A stretch of DNA of 64,000 bases, taken from NCBI GenBank assembly GCA_902702965.1, contig CACRXP010000002.1, forward strand, positions 3,616,357 to 3,680,356, given 5' to 3'. This stretch comes from Spirometra erinaceieuropaei (taxonomy: Eukaryota > Platyhelminthes > Cestoda > Diphyllobothriidea > Diphyllobothriidae). Below the pieces are notes generated by a model. That model was not told the DNA's origin and made no database searches. It saw only the letters and a program-made list of their open reading frames with translations. Both the position numbers and the translations under genes were made by a program. Shown one piece after another: positions 34,032 to 44,499 of the stretch. Positions within the stretch are counted from its first letter, which is position 1; each line of letters begins with the position of its first letter.

Positions 34032-35559
34032 TTAATTAATGCCGACGTCATCAAACGTCAGGTACTACAACCCAATAAAATATTATTGTCAACGTTCAGG
34101 TTTCTGAAAGAGCCCATAATTCCTAATATGTCAGTCATGGTATCTCACACAAGTCACAGCATTCAGCGGCTTACTTCAAAAGGCACGGGTTCTAGGGGCC
34201 TTCACTAGATCCTCACCCCTTAAAAATTTAGGGGTCTAAGTGACATTGCCACTTTTCAAGTCATCTTCCGGTATCGCCTACGCAGTCATATAGTTTCTAA
34301 AACGAAAAGCTTAAAGACCAAGGAAAGAAGACCATTCCTTAAGGCCTTCCAGAGACTGTGAGGGGGGGAGGGGGAGGGAGGATGACTAGACAGCCCAGAG
34401 GTTCCATAGCTGTCAGTCATGAAACAGCTCAACGCAGTAGACCCCGATGCTTAGTTTTGTTTGAACCGATGGTCAGAAAGCCTCCTCGAGCACGCTAAGC
34501 CTCTCTGCCTCCCCCTCGCTAGACGTCGTGATTTGTAAATACTTCCAGGCACAGGGATGAAGGCAACTTTTTCAACTATCAAAAATATCTTGTGGGTGTA
34601 GATGAGCAAATACACGCTATACCAACTGCTTAGCATTCTCACGCTCCTCCTCCTCCTCCTCCTCCTCCTCCTCCTCCTCCTCTCTCTTCGAGCCACTGGC
34701 AGTCTGCGTGCCTGGCACATAAAACTTACACGCGGACACAAAATAATCACCGGTGCTAATCTTCCCCCCCCCGCTCCCGCAGTCCTCGAAGGAGAATCAC
34801 CAAATGCTTCGTATCACGGAACTAGTGTGACACAGTTGATACTGCGCTGTGATAAGAGTTTATCAGAGTCGTTTTGCCAGTAAAATTGATCGAGCTCAGT
34901 ACGATGATAAGGCGGGGGTGATATCAGAGCTTCACACCACCATCACCACGGCGAGGCTGTTCATTCTGCCTGGCTGAATAGGTTCTTATTGACTCCCCTT
35001 AACTGGGCGGATGACCTGCAAAAGAGTTAAACATGCTTGAGAAAATTAAAACGCCTGCCCAGGGTAAAGGCAACAGAGCCGAAAAAAGATGCCCCTCCGG
35101 TTACGCACAGGACACTCAGTAGGTGCGCAGGAGAGGTTTAAGTATTTCCGGGGGGGGGAGGGGCTAAACTGTGGGCAAGCCGGATTGTGTGAAAAGCAAA
35201 AAAACTCCGTGTCAACTCGAACTGTGCGACAGTCCACCAGCTGCATCCGTTCGCACGGTAATTCGCAGCTGCCGGCAGTCGAGGAAAAAATACTTCAATA
35301 GGAATACTCAAGGACGTTTAATAAATCACGTATACTACAGTTCGGTTAACATTGAAACAAGAGAACAGCCTTCTTCGGGGCTGACAGAGGAAAAGCCAAC
35401 AGTCCCGCAGGAATGATAGAAGGTCTTAGTACAAGGGAAGTCCTACAAGCACGTTGATGGAGGAGGGGGGGTGAGGTTCATTGATTCTACGCGAATGTAT
35501 AAGGGAATAGAAATACTCCGTTTTTCTAGAGGCTCTGGAATAGAACTCTTGCAGACAAT
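34032..35559. other. No gene recognised; (CTC)n microsatellite at 34645-34682
   Basis: About 12 CTC triplets. G runs near 34362 and 35148-35160. Short ORFs of 66-99 codons are partly microsatellite-derived and lack motifs. Confidence 0.5.
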
Positions 35560-35742
35560 CGAATACCGAGGTGCAGATGCCAAAGACGAAAGAGGCCAGA
35601 ATGATCATTTCCGGTTTGTTATCCGCAATCAGTCGGTCATAATCAACCCAATGCCTACAGGACCTGGGATTCAAATCCAGACCGTCTGATTAGTGGGCGT
35701 TTTATAGGTCAGACGCTCTACCATTGAGCCATGGTACAGTTG
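35560..35742 (-). repeat. tRNA-derived SINE, second head type
   Basis: On the minus strand: TACCATGGCTCAATGGTAGA-GCG (A-box), GGATTTGAATCCCAGG (B-box), then a body TATGACCGACTGATTGCGGA-TAACAAACCGGAAATGATCA related to the main SINE body. The head is distinct from that at 14.5 kb, so at least two tRNA-like heads share one body. Confidence 0.7.
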
Positions 35743-35869
35743 TTCTGTCTGGTGTGATCGGAAATATTTATTACCGTAGGATCAACGTTCACAATCAGAC
35801 TAGGGGACATGATCGTGCTGCTGGGCATCGGAACCTAATCCGGCATCCCTGCAGACAGTCGCAGGGTGC

Positions 35870-36062
35870 CTGGCACTAATGCAGGAGGCACTGCCGGTAA
35901 ATATGAAGGAGAGTGTGATGGCCATCTTTAGATTATTAACTGTTGCCAACCAGTCATACCCAACCCTATGTTAAGAGAACCTGGGACATGAATCAAGATT
36001 CTCTGGTCAGGGAACACTTGCGAGTGAAACATTCCGCCGCTGAGCGACGGCCATATTTGGCT
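35870..36062 (-). repeat. Degenerate tRNA-derived SINE
   Basis: Minus strand: ATGGCCGTCGCTCAGCGGCG (A-box-like), GATTCATGTCCCAGGTTC (damaged B-box), then GGGTTGGGTATGACTGGTTG and GATGGCCATCACACTCTCC of the SINE body. Confidence 0.6.
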
Positions 36063-36360
36063 CTTCGTTATTAACCACTTGCCCGGCAAACGTCTGTGAG
36101 GGCTATAGATTATAATGCGGAAACCGAGTGAAATGCACGTATTCCGCCCTGTTGGCCAGTCATACGGTGGACACTATTTTCCCATGATCGCAGCCAACAG
36201 AACGTGAGCTCCTTACTCAACCGGCTCAGTGAGAAAAATGAGCCAGCCTCAAATGACAGGTATGACATGATCGGATGACGACGAAAAAATAGGCGAGTAA
36301 TGGACTCTGGAAAGTCTGACAGTCTTTGCATAGGTCAATCACGAATCAACTGCCAATGTG

Positions 36361-37306
36361 CAGTGAGTGACCGATCTCATGATGTATTGACCGAAATTCT
36401 GAAATGCGTTTTCGATTTGGAAGGATTACCTAGGTGGAGTTATAATAATGAATATCTCGCGGCATAATCCAGTAATATTTCAGACTCACCAGGAGGTCGG
36501 CTTTTGAATGCACTTCTTTTTGATCTCCTGCAAGACCCAAAGCCGGTAAGAAGTGACTACTTAAGTAGCATGCATTTTGCGCAATGATTTTCGATGATCA
36601 TATAAATTCAAATATATTTTATAGAAAACATGCACAAAAATATGCTTTCTTCTACTCATTCAGTGGCAAATAATGCCGACTTTGCAGTTGATGCTTTATA
36701 GAAGTTTTTAATTATACGATTTTTAAGACCGTGCAAGGTACATTCATACGGCATTGCAGCTGTCTGTTTACCATTACTCCTCATGAAATGTGCAACGTAG
36801 TCCGCACTTATTGCAAAAGTTCGTGAAATCTAAATGGTATCTTCTTAAAGGATAGAGGAGTAAATTATTTTCCTTACACGGTAAGCATGTGCCTCGTAGA
36901 ATGAAATCGCTAAACGCTAATGCAACCGCTGCTCTGGCCTAAAATTATTCGGGAATTGGAAAACTTTTTTAAAACCTAAACATACCCTGTCTTTAAGCAT
37001 AAAATGTAAAGTCGACCTGATTTGCCACTGAATGAGTAGAAGAAAGCATAGTTTTGTGCATGTTTTCTATAAAATGTATTTTAATTTATAAGATCATCGA
37101 ACATCATTGCGAAAAATGCATGCTACTTAAGTAGTCATTTCTCACCGGCCTTGGGTTTTGCAGGAGATCAAAAAGAAGAGCATTCAAAAGCCGACCTCCT
37201 GGTGCCGCGAGATAATCAGTATTATAACCCCACCTAGGTAATCCTTCCAAATCGAAAACGCATTTCAGAATTGCGGCCAACACATCATGAGATCGGTCAC
37301 TCACTG
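36361..37306. mobile_element. Fold-back element, subfamily B, complete
   Basis: Tips CAGTGAGTGACCGATCTCAT and inverted GAGATCGGTCACTCACTG; TA follows on the right (37307-37308), TG on the left. Arms match inward (GATTTGGAAGGATTACCTAG against GGTAATCCTTCCAAATCG). This defines subfamily B, which differs from A in the outermost ~30 bp but shares the inner arm sequence. Confidence 0.85.
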
Positions 37307-39040
37307 TACCTGTCCAGGTCAAACCGCAAACTTGTCAAGTTTTCTTTAATTAGTGAGTCGCCTAGACGTATGCAATACAATCAACAGGACTCCAGTTTAG
37401 GGTTGGGTCAAATCGGTGTTAGTTTTCAGGAGAGAGGCCTCTTTTTTCTTGCTTTAGAATCCGTCTCGGCGAGCTCACAGAGTCGTTTTTTGGCGTACCT
37501 ATTGAGCTCGCATCCACGCGTGACTTGATACGTTTTGTCGAGAGGACTCTGAAAGGCAGAACCTAGTGGGCCGGATTCGTCGCAATGTTCTCGCGTGAGA
37601 CAGATAATAGAAATTAGGGGGGGGGGGGGGCGGATGTTCCTTTGACGGTCCAGTGCACTCTTTCAGGGAACAGTCTAGCACAACGGGTAGACAATAGCAT
37701 CCCTCCTTTCCTTCATACGGACAGAGGACACAATTTATGGACAGTTGGGGTCTCACCTAGCACTTCTTTTCAAAAGTTTTATTCTGGTCCTATTTCCTAG
37801 ACGGTTTTAAGCGCACTGAAATTTTTGCAATTATTACTTTAATGAGTCTATCTTCTCCAGGATCCAGATTGTGCCTCTCAGTCTATAATAAATTCGTCTC
37901 GCTGTGAACGATCAGGAAACAACAGAAGTCGTGGTCGGGGGTCAGGTTGCAATATCTTATCCTAGATGGTGATTCGTAACTTTTAGGACTCCCCGGTGAA
38001 GACTGGTCGTGTAGACGGGTTATTTTGGCCCTGTAAGTCACCGCGATCCCATCTGTCTGCGAAAAGTGTGGGACAAGCGTGTGGGGTAGACCCAGTGCAA
38101 TCCTCCCCTCATATTATAAAAATCTTAACGCGTAAATCGACGCCACATCTTTGCCCCGACGTAGTGAGACAAAAGAACTTATTAAGCATAACGGCCACCC
38201 GCAGCTTTGAACGAAGCAAGCAAGCTAAAGAAGGAAATCGAATACATAGACATGGACTGTTGCATACGCATCAGCAGTGACCAATAGAGACGCCAAATCT
38301 GAAGTCGTGGTTTACTAGGCAGAACTCAATCATACCTTCTAGGCCAAACTGGTCAACGTGTCCGAGAGAGGCGAAAGTCGCATAAGTGGCGAGCTGCTGA
38401 AGTCAGAGGTCAGAAGTAAATTGGCGAACTAAATAATATTCCTGCTCCCTAGTCCACTTTGAAGCTGCAGGTTCGACAGAGTAATCTGCTACGACGAGAG
38501 CGTGGGGAAGCATATTGCTTCCTATGGCGCTGTTGATGAATCAAATGAGTGTATTAAAATCATGCCAATCACCAACACTGGTGCCGACGTCCATCCACGA
38601 AGGATCTGGACGCGGTTGATCAAGCCGTTCTCATTCTCCTCCTCCTCCTCCTCCTCCTCCTCCTCCTCCTCCTCTTCCTCCCAATCGTCAACTGCGGCAG
38701 CAGCGGCGGCGACGGTAGATGTAACGCTGAGCAAGGCGCTCACAAGACGAAACGAATTTTGCGTTCCTGCATGCTGGTATAGGTCAGAAGGAGACTGACG
38801 GAGTTATGGTATCATGAACTTGCTAGTTGAGACCACCAATAAGTCCAGCGGAATATCGGGGTTTTTGAAACCATTTGGCGTATGAGCGAAAACCGCTCAG
38901 CTGAAGTCACAAACCCCTGTGAATGGGGGGGAAGGCAATGCGTTGGTTTAGTATGCAATGACCCAAATACGTGGCACTTGACAAAAGCACACTTGCCCCC
39001 ACTGAAGGACTTGCTGCGTATTAATCCATCGTTCTTTGAT
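37307..39040. other. No gene recognised; G-run and (CTC)n microsatellite
   Basis: A G14-type run lies at about 37617-37630 and a (CTC)n run at about 38636-38681. Ser-rich and Glu-rich ORFs over the latter are artefacts. Nothing else recognised. Confidence 0.5.
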
Positions 39041-39041
39041 C

Positions 39042-39072
39042 CAGGGTGAAACGAGGTATTTCGTTCACCCTG
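39042..39072. repeat. Short hairpin
   Basis: CAGGGTGAAACGA and TCGTTCACCCTG pair with one bulged A around the 6-nt loop GGTATT. No adjacent gene explains it. Confidence 0.7.
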
Positions 39073-39199
39073 AAAAGCTGACGACGTACAACCAGTTCAC
39101 AGTCTGAATCTTGATTGTTCAGTATTATCAAGTAGGTCTGAGAATAGAAAGGTTAATTCAGAAGATGAAGATGCGATCACCGGAACAAGAAATTTATTT

Positions 39200-39241
39200 G
39201 CCTGACGTTTCGGATCCTTACTCGAATCCATCATCAGAGAC
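39200..39241 (-). ncRNA. Hammerhead ribozyme motif (minimal stem III type)
   Basis: Minus strand: stem I GTCT, core CTGATGA, stem II GGATTC-GAGTAA-GGATCC (6 bp including one G-T, 6-nt loop), core GAAA, then C-G-TC, and stem I AGGC. Every invariant core base is present. Helix III is only A-U plus C-G with no loop, the form known from Penelope-like elements, where tandem (dimeric) copies are needed for efficient cleavage. AATAAA follows directly downstream on the same strand. It sits alone, with no PLE coding remnant recognised beside it. Confidence 0.7.
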
Positions 39242-39457
39242 ATCAGAGAGGTTAATACATGGTAACAGGATGCAGCGAAATTACGACAGGGCTGTTGAGA
39301 TAAAGTTCGATCCGTGATCGGGTTTCATTTTCAATGCTGGTCGGGGACGTAATCTTCTGACATAAAAAGACGAACGTAGAAGTAGATGGAATGCATGGTA
39401 GACGTCATCTTTAAGTAGAACTAAAAAAAATAAGAATTTAAAAATAAGACCGTCGGA

Positions 39458-40370
39458 GATGCTCCCTGAAGAAATTTTGACCGAAGTTTTGAAAGGTGTG
39501 CCTGATTGGAAAGGATTAATTAGGTGGGACTGCAATACTGATTATCGCGCAGTATAACCCCAAGATATTTCTGTTGCGTCAAGACGCCGGTTTTTAATGC
39601 GTTCCCTTTCAGCTTTTGCAAAAGGCCACTGTGCACTGATGCCCTACATAATTAAGCATATTTTGCAGAGAAATGCATATAAATATCCTTTCATTTGTTT
39701 GTTTTGCAGAAAATCAAGTGTTCTCCAAAATCTATGCGCGAAGACTTGCTGGCGTTTGATTAAAAAAGTTTTCTTAATTTTTAGATACCGTTAAAGGTGG
39801 TCTGCCGTTGCGTTTTCGTTTAGGGTGTTCGATATACAGGATAATCACCCTCCATGTAAGAAAAATCACACTCACCTACGCAATTAGGATGATGCCATCT
39901 AGGGTCCACAAAGTTTGCAGTGGACATGAACCATGTAATATATTTCATTGGGAGCCAAATGCGATGTCTCTTTAGGGAAAGTCTCATAAACTTACAAAAT
40001 CTTATAATTACAAACTGCAGTAAACTAGAATTTACCCTTTCTTTGAGTGTCAATTTGGAAGAAAACGTGTTTTTTTATCAAATTGCATAAAATGGCTGTT
40101 TTAGATGCGTTTTCTGAAATATAGTTGAATAGATAAGGTCGGCGAGAATCGGTAGAAAAAAACATACTTCTTGAGAGCCACTTTGCGGCGAGTAAGACTT
40201 TTGGAGACGACCGAAGAAACATTCGGAAGTCGGTATCTTGGTGTGACCGAAATTTCTTGGGATAGTGCCGCCCGATAATGATCATTGCAACCCCACCTAG
40301 GTAATCCTTTCTAAGCAAAAAAGACATTTCAGAATTTCGATATCATTGCAGCTAGGCCACCTGTATTCTC
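39458..40370. mobile_element. Fold-back element, subfamily B, degenerate
   Basis: Left arm from about 39458 (GAAATTTTGACCGAAG, GATTGGAAAGGATTAATTAG), right arm to about 40370 (CCTAGGTAATCCTTTCTAAG, CATTTCAGAATTTCG). Outer tips are weak, and the left boundary is estimated. Confidence 0.6.
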
Positions 40371-40943
40371 TAATTCCCCTTGTTGTCTCCAAATCGTGAA
40401 AACTGATTGAATATTTTGAGTTGAAGCAACAGAATGACAACCAATGTATTCTCTAACATGGCACTGTCAACAGTTAGCTTGCTTTACTCAAGCGTTCGAC
40501 GTCTTGATCGGAAAATAGTTTGTCATATTGATGCCCGCTTTGCACAGATAAACTTTAAATTTATTTAGGCGTACTCTAATGGAGGAATGGTAGATAACTT
40601 ATTCTGATCTTTTTCTGCAGACAGTCAGGCGCGGAAGGAAACGTTACCTTGAGGTTTAACAAATAGAGGTCTTGGAATTTACTGTACCAGTAGGACTACC
40701 AATCGTTTCCTGGAATATTCGAAATTTGGCCGCCCATCGTCAAAATAGGGACCTTTTGAATTATACAAGTGCTGTTATAGCCTAGTAACTTCCTGGCGCC
40801 TCTGTTGAGTGTTTTCCCTTGGGTGAAGTAACCTGAAACCTGCGGGTTTGAGAAGCACCCAAAGTTAACAGTGGCCTTTAGAAAAGTCTCTAGATTTTAA
40901 AAAAATCGTTCTTTGAACAACTTAGGATTAACCTGAAAAGGTA
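40371..40943. other. No gene recognised
   Basis: No ORF of note and no repeat recognised. Confidence 0.4.
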
Positions 40944-42227
40944 TAGTAAATGACCGATCTCATGATATGTTGGCTGAAATTCCGAAATGCGTTTTTGATT
41001 AGGAAGGATTACTTAGGCGCAGTTGTAATACCGATTATCTTGCGGCATAATCCCACAAAATTTCGGACTCGGCATGGTGCCAGCTTTTGAAGACACTGTT
41101 TTTCAATTGCCTGTAGAAGCCATGCTTATTAAAAAGGAATACTTATTTAGCATGCATTTTTCACATTGATTTTCGATGGTCTTGCAAATTAAAGTAGATT
41201 TTGTAGGAACCACAAACGAAGGTATGTTTTCTTTCAGTCGTTTGATAGAGAATCGCGTCATCTTTGTATTTTATACTCGAAGGAGAAGTATAATTAGGTT
41301 CTAAAAAGTTTCTAATTATGAGCCTTTTTAAGACGGCACAGTGTCCATTCATATAGCATTGTACCTGTCCGTTTGCCACCGCTTCACATGAAATGTACAA
41401 CAAAGTCCGCATCCATTGGAAAATTTTATGGACTCTATATGATATCTTTTTAAAGGCGTAGAAGAATGTGATTTTCTTTACGCGGAACGCATGCAACTTG
41501 TGGACTAAAATCACTAAGCGCTAATGCAACGACTGATCAGGTTCCAAATTATTCCGGAATTAAAGGAATTTTTAAAACCTAATTGTACTCCTTCGTCGGG
41601 TATAAAATATAAAGATGGCGTAATTATCTATCAAATGTCTGAAAGCAAGCATACAGCACCTGTGCTAACTCCTGAAATGCCGAGGTCAAAACTATAGTGG
41701 AAACTGTAGCGTAATTTCGGTGCTGTTATTTGTGTTTATTTAGTTCAAATAAGGACGAACAGGCCGTTTGCTGAAGGAAAGTTTGATATGGATCTGTATA
41801 TTAAATAGAAAACGGGCCGAATTTAGGCAAAATCGGAAGATTACTGATATTCAAGCAGTTTACTACGCTGTTAAAGCTTTCGGATCGAAATTCTTTGTTT
41901 TACCTTATTAATCTGTTTAAGAAGATTAATAAAAGGAAGAAATTTTTCAATAAACTTTCGTACAAAAAGAAAAAATTTAATTTCAATATCAAGAAAATCA
42001 GGGAAATGCAGAAAAATTATTTCTTATTGTGTTCAGGAAATAACGTGCGATTCTTCATCTAAAAATTGTATTTTAAAAATCCGTAAAGTTTTATGTTTCA
42101 AAATACCGAAATAAAAAGTTTTATTAGTGTGATTGTTTTACCAGACCGAAAATGCGTATCGTAAACGAATATATATTGAGCTCGCGCGACATGCCGTCAC
42201 TTTTCTCTATCACGCCAAACGATACCT

Positions 42228-43919
42228 ATGTCTAAGCAATACTTATCCGAAGTTGACTTCCAGCGTATTCGCAAATTAGCGGCGGAGGGAATCCCGCTTG
42301 AGTCGTTAGCTAGTATTTTCAATATTAGTAAGGTCAATGTTAGGGGGCGCTCACCGCTCGTTCATACGGAACTCACTCGTTCCGTTGTGCCTTATGGACT
42401 CTCTCTCGAGCCCAACCAGCAGCCGCACAGCGGCGCATGATATATAGGCAGAATGATATTACCGACAAAGACAAGGAAGACTGGAATGGCCATTTCTGGC
42501 TTATTAGCCGTCGTCAACCAGCCATACCCAAGCCCGAAGTGTGGAACACCCGAGCCTCGAACTCGCGACCTGTTGGTTTAGAAGTCAACGCCTCTACTCA
42601 CCGGGCCACGAGTCCGTTGCCTTGTCGGCCATTGCAGTCTCCCTTGTCTTTGTTGGCAATACCATTCTGCCTATATATTAAGCGCCGCTGTGCGGCTGCT
42701 GGTTGGGCTCGAGAGAGAGTCCATAAGGCACAACGGAACGAGTGAGTTCCGTATGAACGAGCGGTGAGCGCCCCCTAACATTGTATATTCCCGATCGAAA
42801 ATCGACAAGGCAACGGGCTCGTGGCCCGGTGAGCAGAGGCGTTGACTTCTAAACCAACAGGTCGCGAGTTCGAGGCTCGGGTGTTCCACACTTCGGGCTT
42901 GGGTATGGCTGGCTGACGACAGCTAATAAGCCAGAAATGGCCATTGCAGTCTTCCTTGTCTTTGCCGGCAATACCACTCTGCCTATTAGTAAGGTCACTC
43001 TGTGGCGCATTATTAATGATACAACTGTTCCTAGAAATAAGATAGGAGGACCAAAACGGTCCACAGGTAAGCAAGACGACGATTTTATTCGTCGTACATT
43101 AAAATTTTCATTTCATGCCCATTGAGACCATTCAACGGGAACATCTGCCGATGTTTTCTATGAACATCATTAGGAAAAGGATGAAGGAATTTAAACTGCA
43201 GCAGCGGAAGGCCATGATTAAGCCATATTGAAGTAGAAAACTAATTAGAGTACGGCTTTTATTTGCTAAGAAATATATTGATTACAGATCTTCATTTTAA
43301 AAGAGCATTTTCTTCTGCGATGAGGTTTTATTGTTAGACAAGCCTACGAAATCACTCCAAACCTTCATATGTGGAAAGAACTTCCCAAGGGAACGCACTA
43401 CACCGACGGCAACATTCAAGAACTGTCGGCGGATGATGGTTTGGATGGCGATTAAATTCGGTGAGCGGCCTGTCTGGCGGTCAACATCCGACACCATCAA
43501 CAGCAAGGTGTTTTTTGCAATTGTCAAGGATGCTTTCGACTACAACGGCATAAGTCGGCGCCGAATGGATACTGTAATTTTGCACGACAATGCACCTGTC
43601 CACCGCTCTAAAGAGGTACGAATTTGATGCCGCTTGCAAATATAATCTAACAGTTTAGACAACAACCACCCTCTCCGCAATTGTCCTTCAAACCATTTTC
43701 ATCCCGGCCAAAAGTCCCGATTTGAATCCTATCAAAAATCTTTTTGGAATAGTCGAAAGAAATTGGCACAAAGCTAAGAAGACTCTTTCAATGCAGGACA
43801 AATTGTATTTCATACTCAATAATTACATTTTACAATCCACCATAGATAACTTCGTCATGTCTATGTCTGACAGACTTTCTGCCGTTATTAATTCAAATGG
43901 ACAATCAACAAAGTACTGA
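42228..43919 (+). pseudogene. Tc1/mariner transposase, interrupted and frameshifted
   Basis: ATG at 42228 opens MSKQYLSEVDFQRIRKLAAE, a helix-turn-helix start (GIPLESLASIFNISKV), cut at 42337 by the SINE dimer. The frame resumes at 42984 (TLWRIINDTTVPRNKIGGPK), then stops accumulate. Later pieces: FFCDEVLLLDKPTKS near 43307 (first catalytic Asp), RMMVWMAIKFGERPVWRSTS, MDTVILHDNAPVHRSKE (second Asp at 43586), SPDLNPIKNLFGIVERNW (43713 on), and MSMSDRLSAVIN to the TGA at 43917-43919. The expected third catalytic Glu in PIE is Lys here and also in the 8.6 kb copy. The copy cannot encode an active protein. Confidence 0.85.
42337..42983 (+). repeat. tRNA-derived SINE, fold-back dimer, inserted in the transposase gene
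   Basis: 647 bp flanked by TATTAGTAAGGTCA at 42323-42336 and 42984-42997, an exact 14-bp target duplication. Order: A module (42340-42428), SINE in reverse orientation (42429-42627), partial SINE 3' body, A module in reverse (about 42690-42779), then a complete forward SINE ending ATACCACTCTGCC. Almost the whole left half is repeated in inverted orientation. The B-box GGTCGCGAGTTCGAGGC is intact at about 42860. ORFs across it are spurious. Confidence 0.9.
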
Positions 43920-44499
43920 TTTTTTGTATCTGTTTCCGTCCTTAATTATTTTTGCCCTTTTATGCGCCCTCCTCCTTTATACGCCCTCATACGTAGCCTT
44001 TATTAGCTTGGTTGTAATATAGGCGTTTCTCGAAAATGTGACTTCTGTCGAAAAGTATTTATTTTTATCTCAGTAAATAATATTTTCTAAACCAAACTTT
44101 GCTTTATTTCTTTGACACATCTTTTATTTTCCGCTATCAGACATTGGGAGCTGTAGTGTTTACCGATTCTTCGTTAAAGTCGTTAACCTGTGTTAATTCA
44201 TGAAATTTCATGAGTTAGCACAGGTATTGTACTTTTGTTCGTGGTTTCTACAAAATATGCTTGAATTTGCAAGACCATCGAAAGTCAATGGAAAAAAAGC
44301 ATGCTAAATAAGTAGTCCTTTTTACCAAGTACGGCTGCTATAGGAGATTAAGAAACATTGTATTCAAAAGCTGACATCTTGCCGAGTCCGAAATATTATA
44401 GGAAGATAATCACTATGACAACCGCGACCAAGTATTCCTTCTTAATCGACAACGCATTTCAGAATTTCAGCCAACATTTCATGAGATCGGTCGCTCTTG

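Larger units (their letters stand above)
41654..44229 (+). mobile_element. Tc1/mariner element, near full length, decayed
   Basis: 2576 bp, of which 661 bp is a later SINE dimer and its target duplication, so the original was about 1.9 kb. TA duplication at 41652-41653 and 44230-44231. Terminal repeats: CAGCACCTGTGCTAACTC on the left and CAATACCTGTGCTAACTCAT (reverse complement) on the right. The right end is a small hairpin, since TGTGTTAATTCATGAAA is followed by TTTCATGAGTTAGCACA. The terminal bases match fold-back subfamily A tips, making it the best candidate for the parent family of those elements. Confidence 0.85.
40944..44499. mobile_element. Fold-back element, subfamily B, split by a mariner element
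   Basis: Left part 40944-41651 (tip TAGTAAATGACCGATCTCAT) and right part 44232-44499 (tip inverted CATTTCATGAGATCGGTCGC) make one element when the 2.58 kb insert is removed: sequence before it (GAAAGCAAGCA) and after it (CTTTTGTTCGTGGTTTCTAC) is continuous with intact family members such as 36361-37306. TA flanks the whole. Confidence 0.8.

Noticed and set aside
33743..34208. ORFs crossing N bases
   Set aside because: The frames consist mostly of unknown residues from the assembly gap.
42437..42745. 102-codon ORF and its near-identical partners at 14396-14695 and 42775-43074
   Set aside because: They repeat the same residues because they translate copies of the tRNA-derived SINE, which has Pol III boxes and no coding role.
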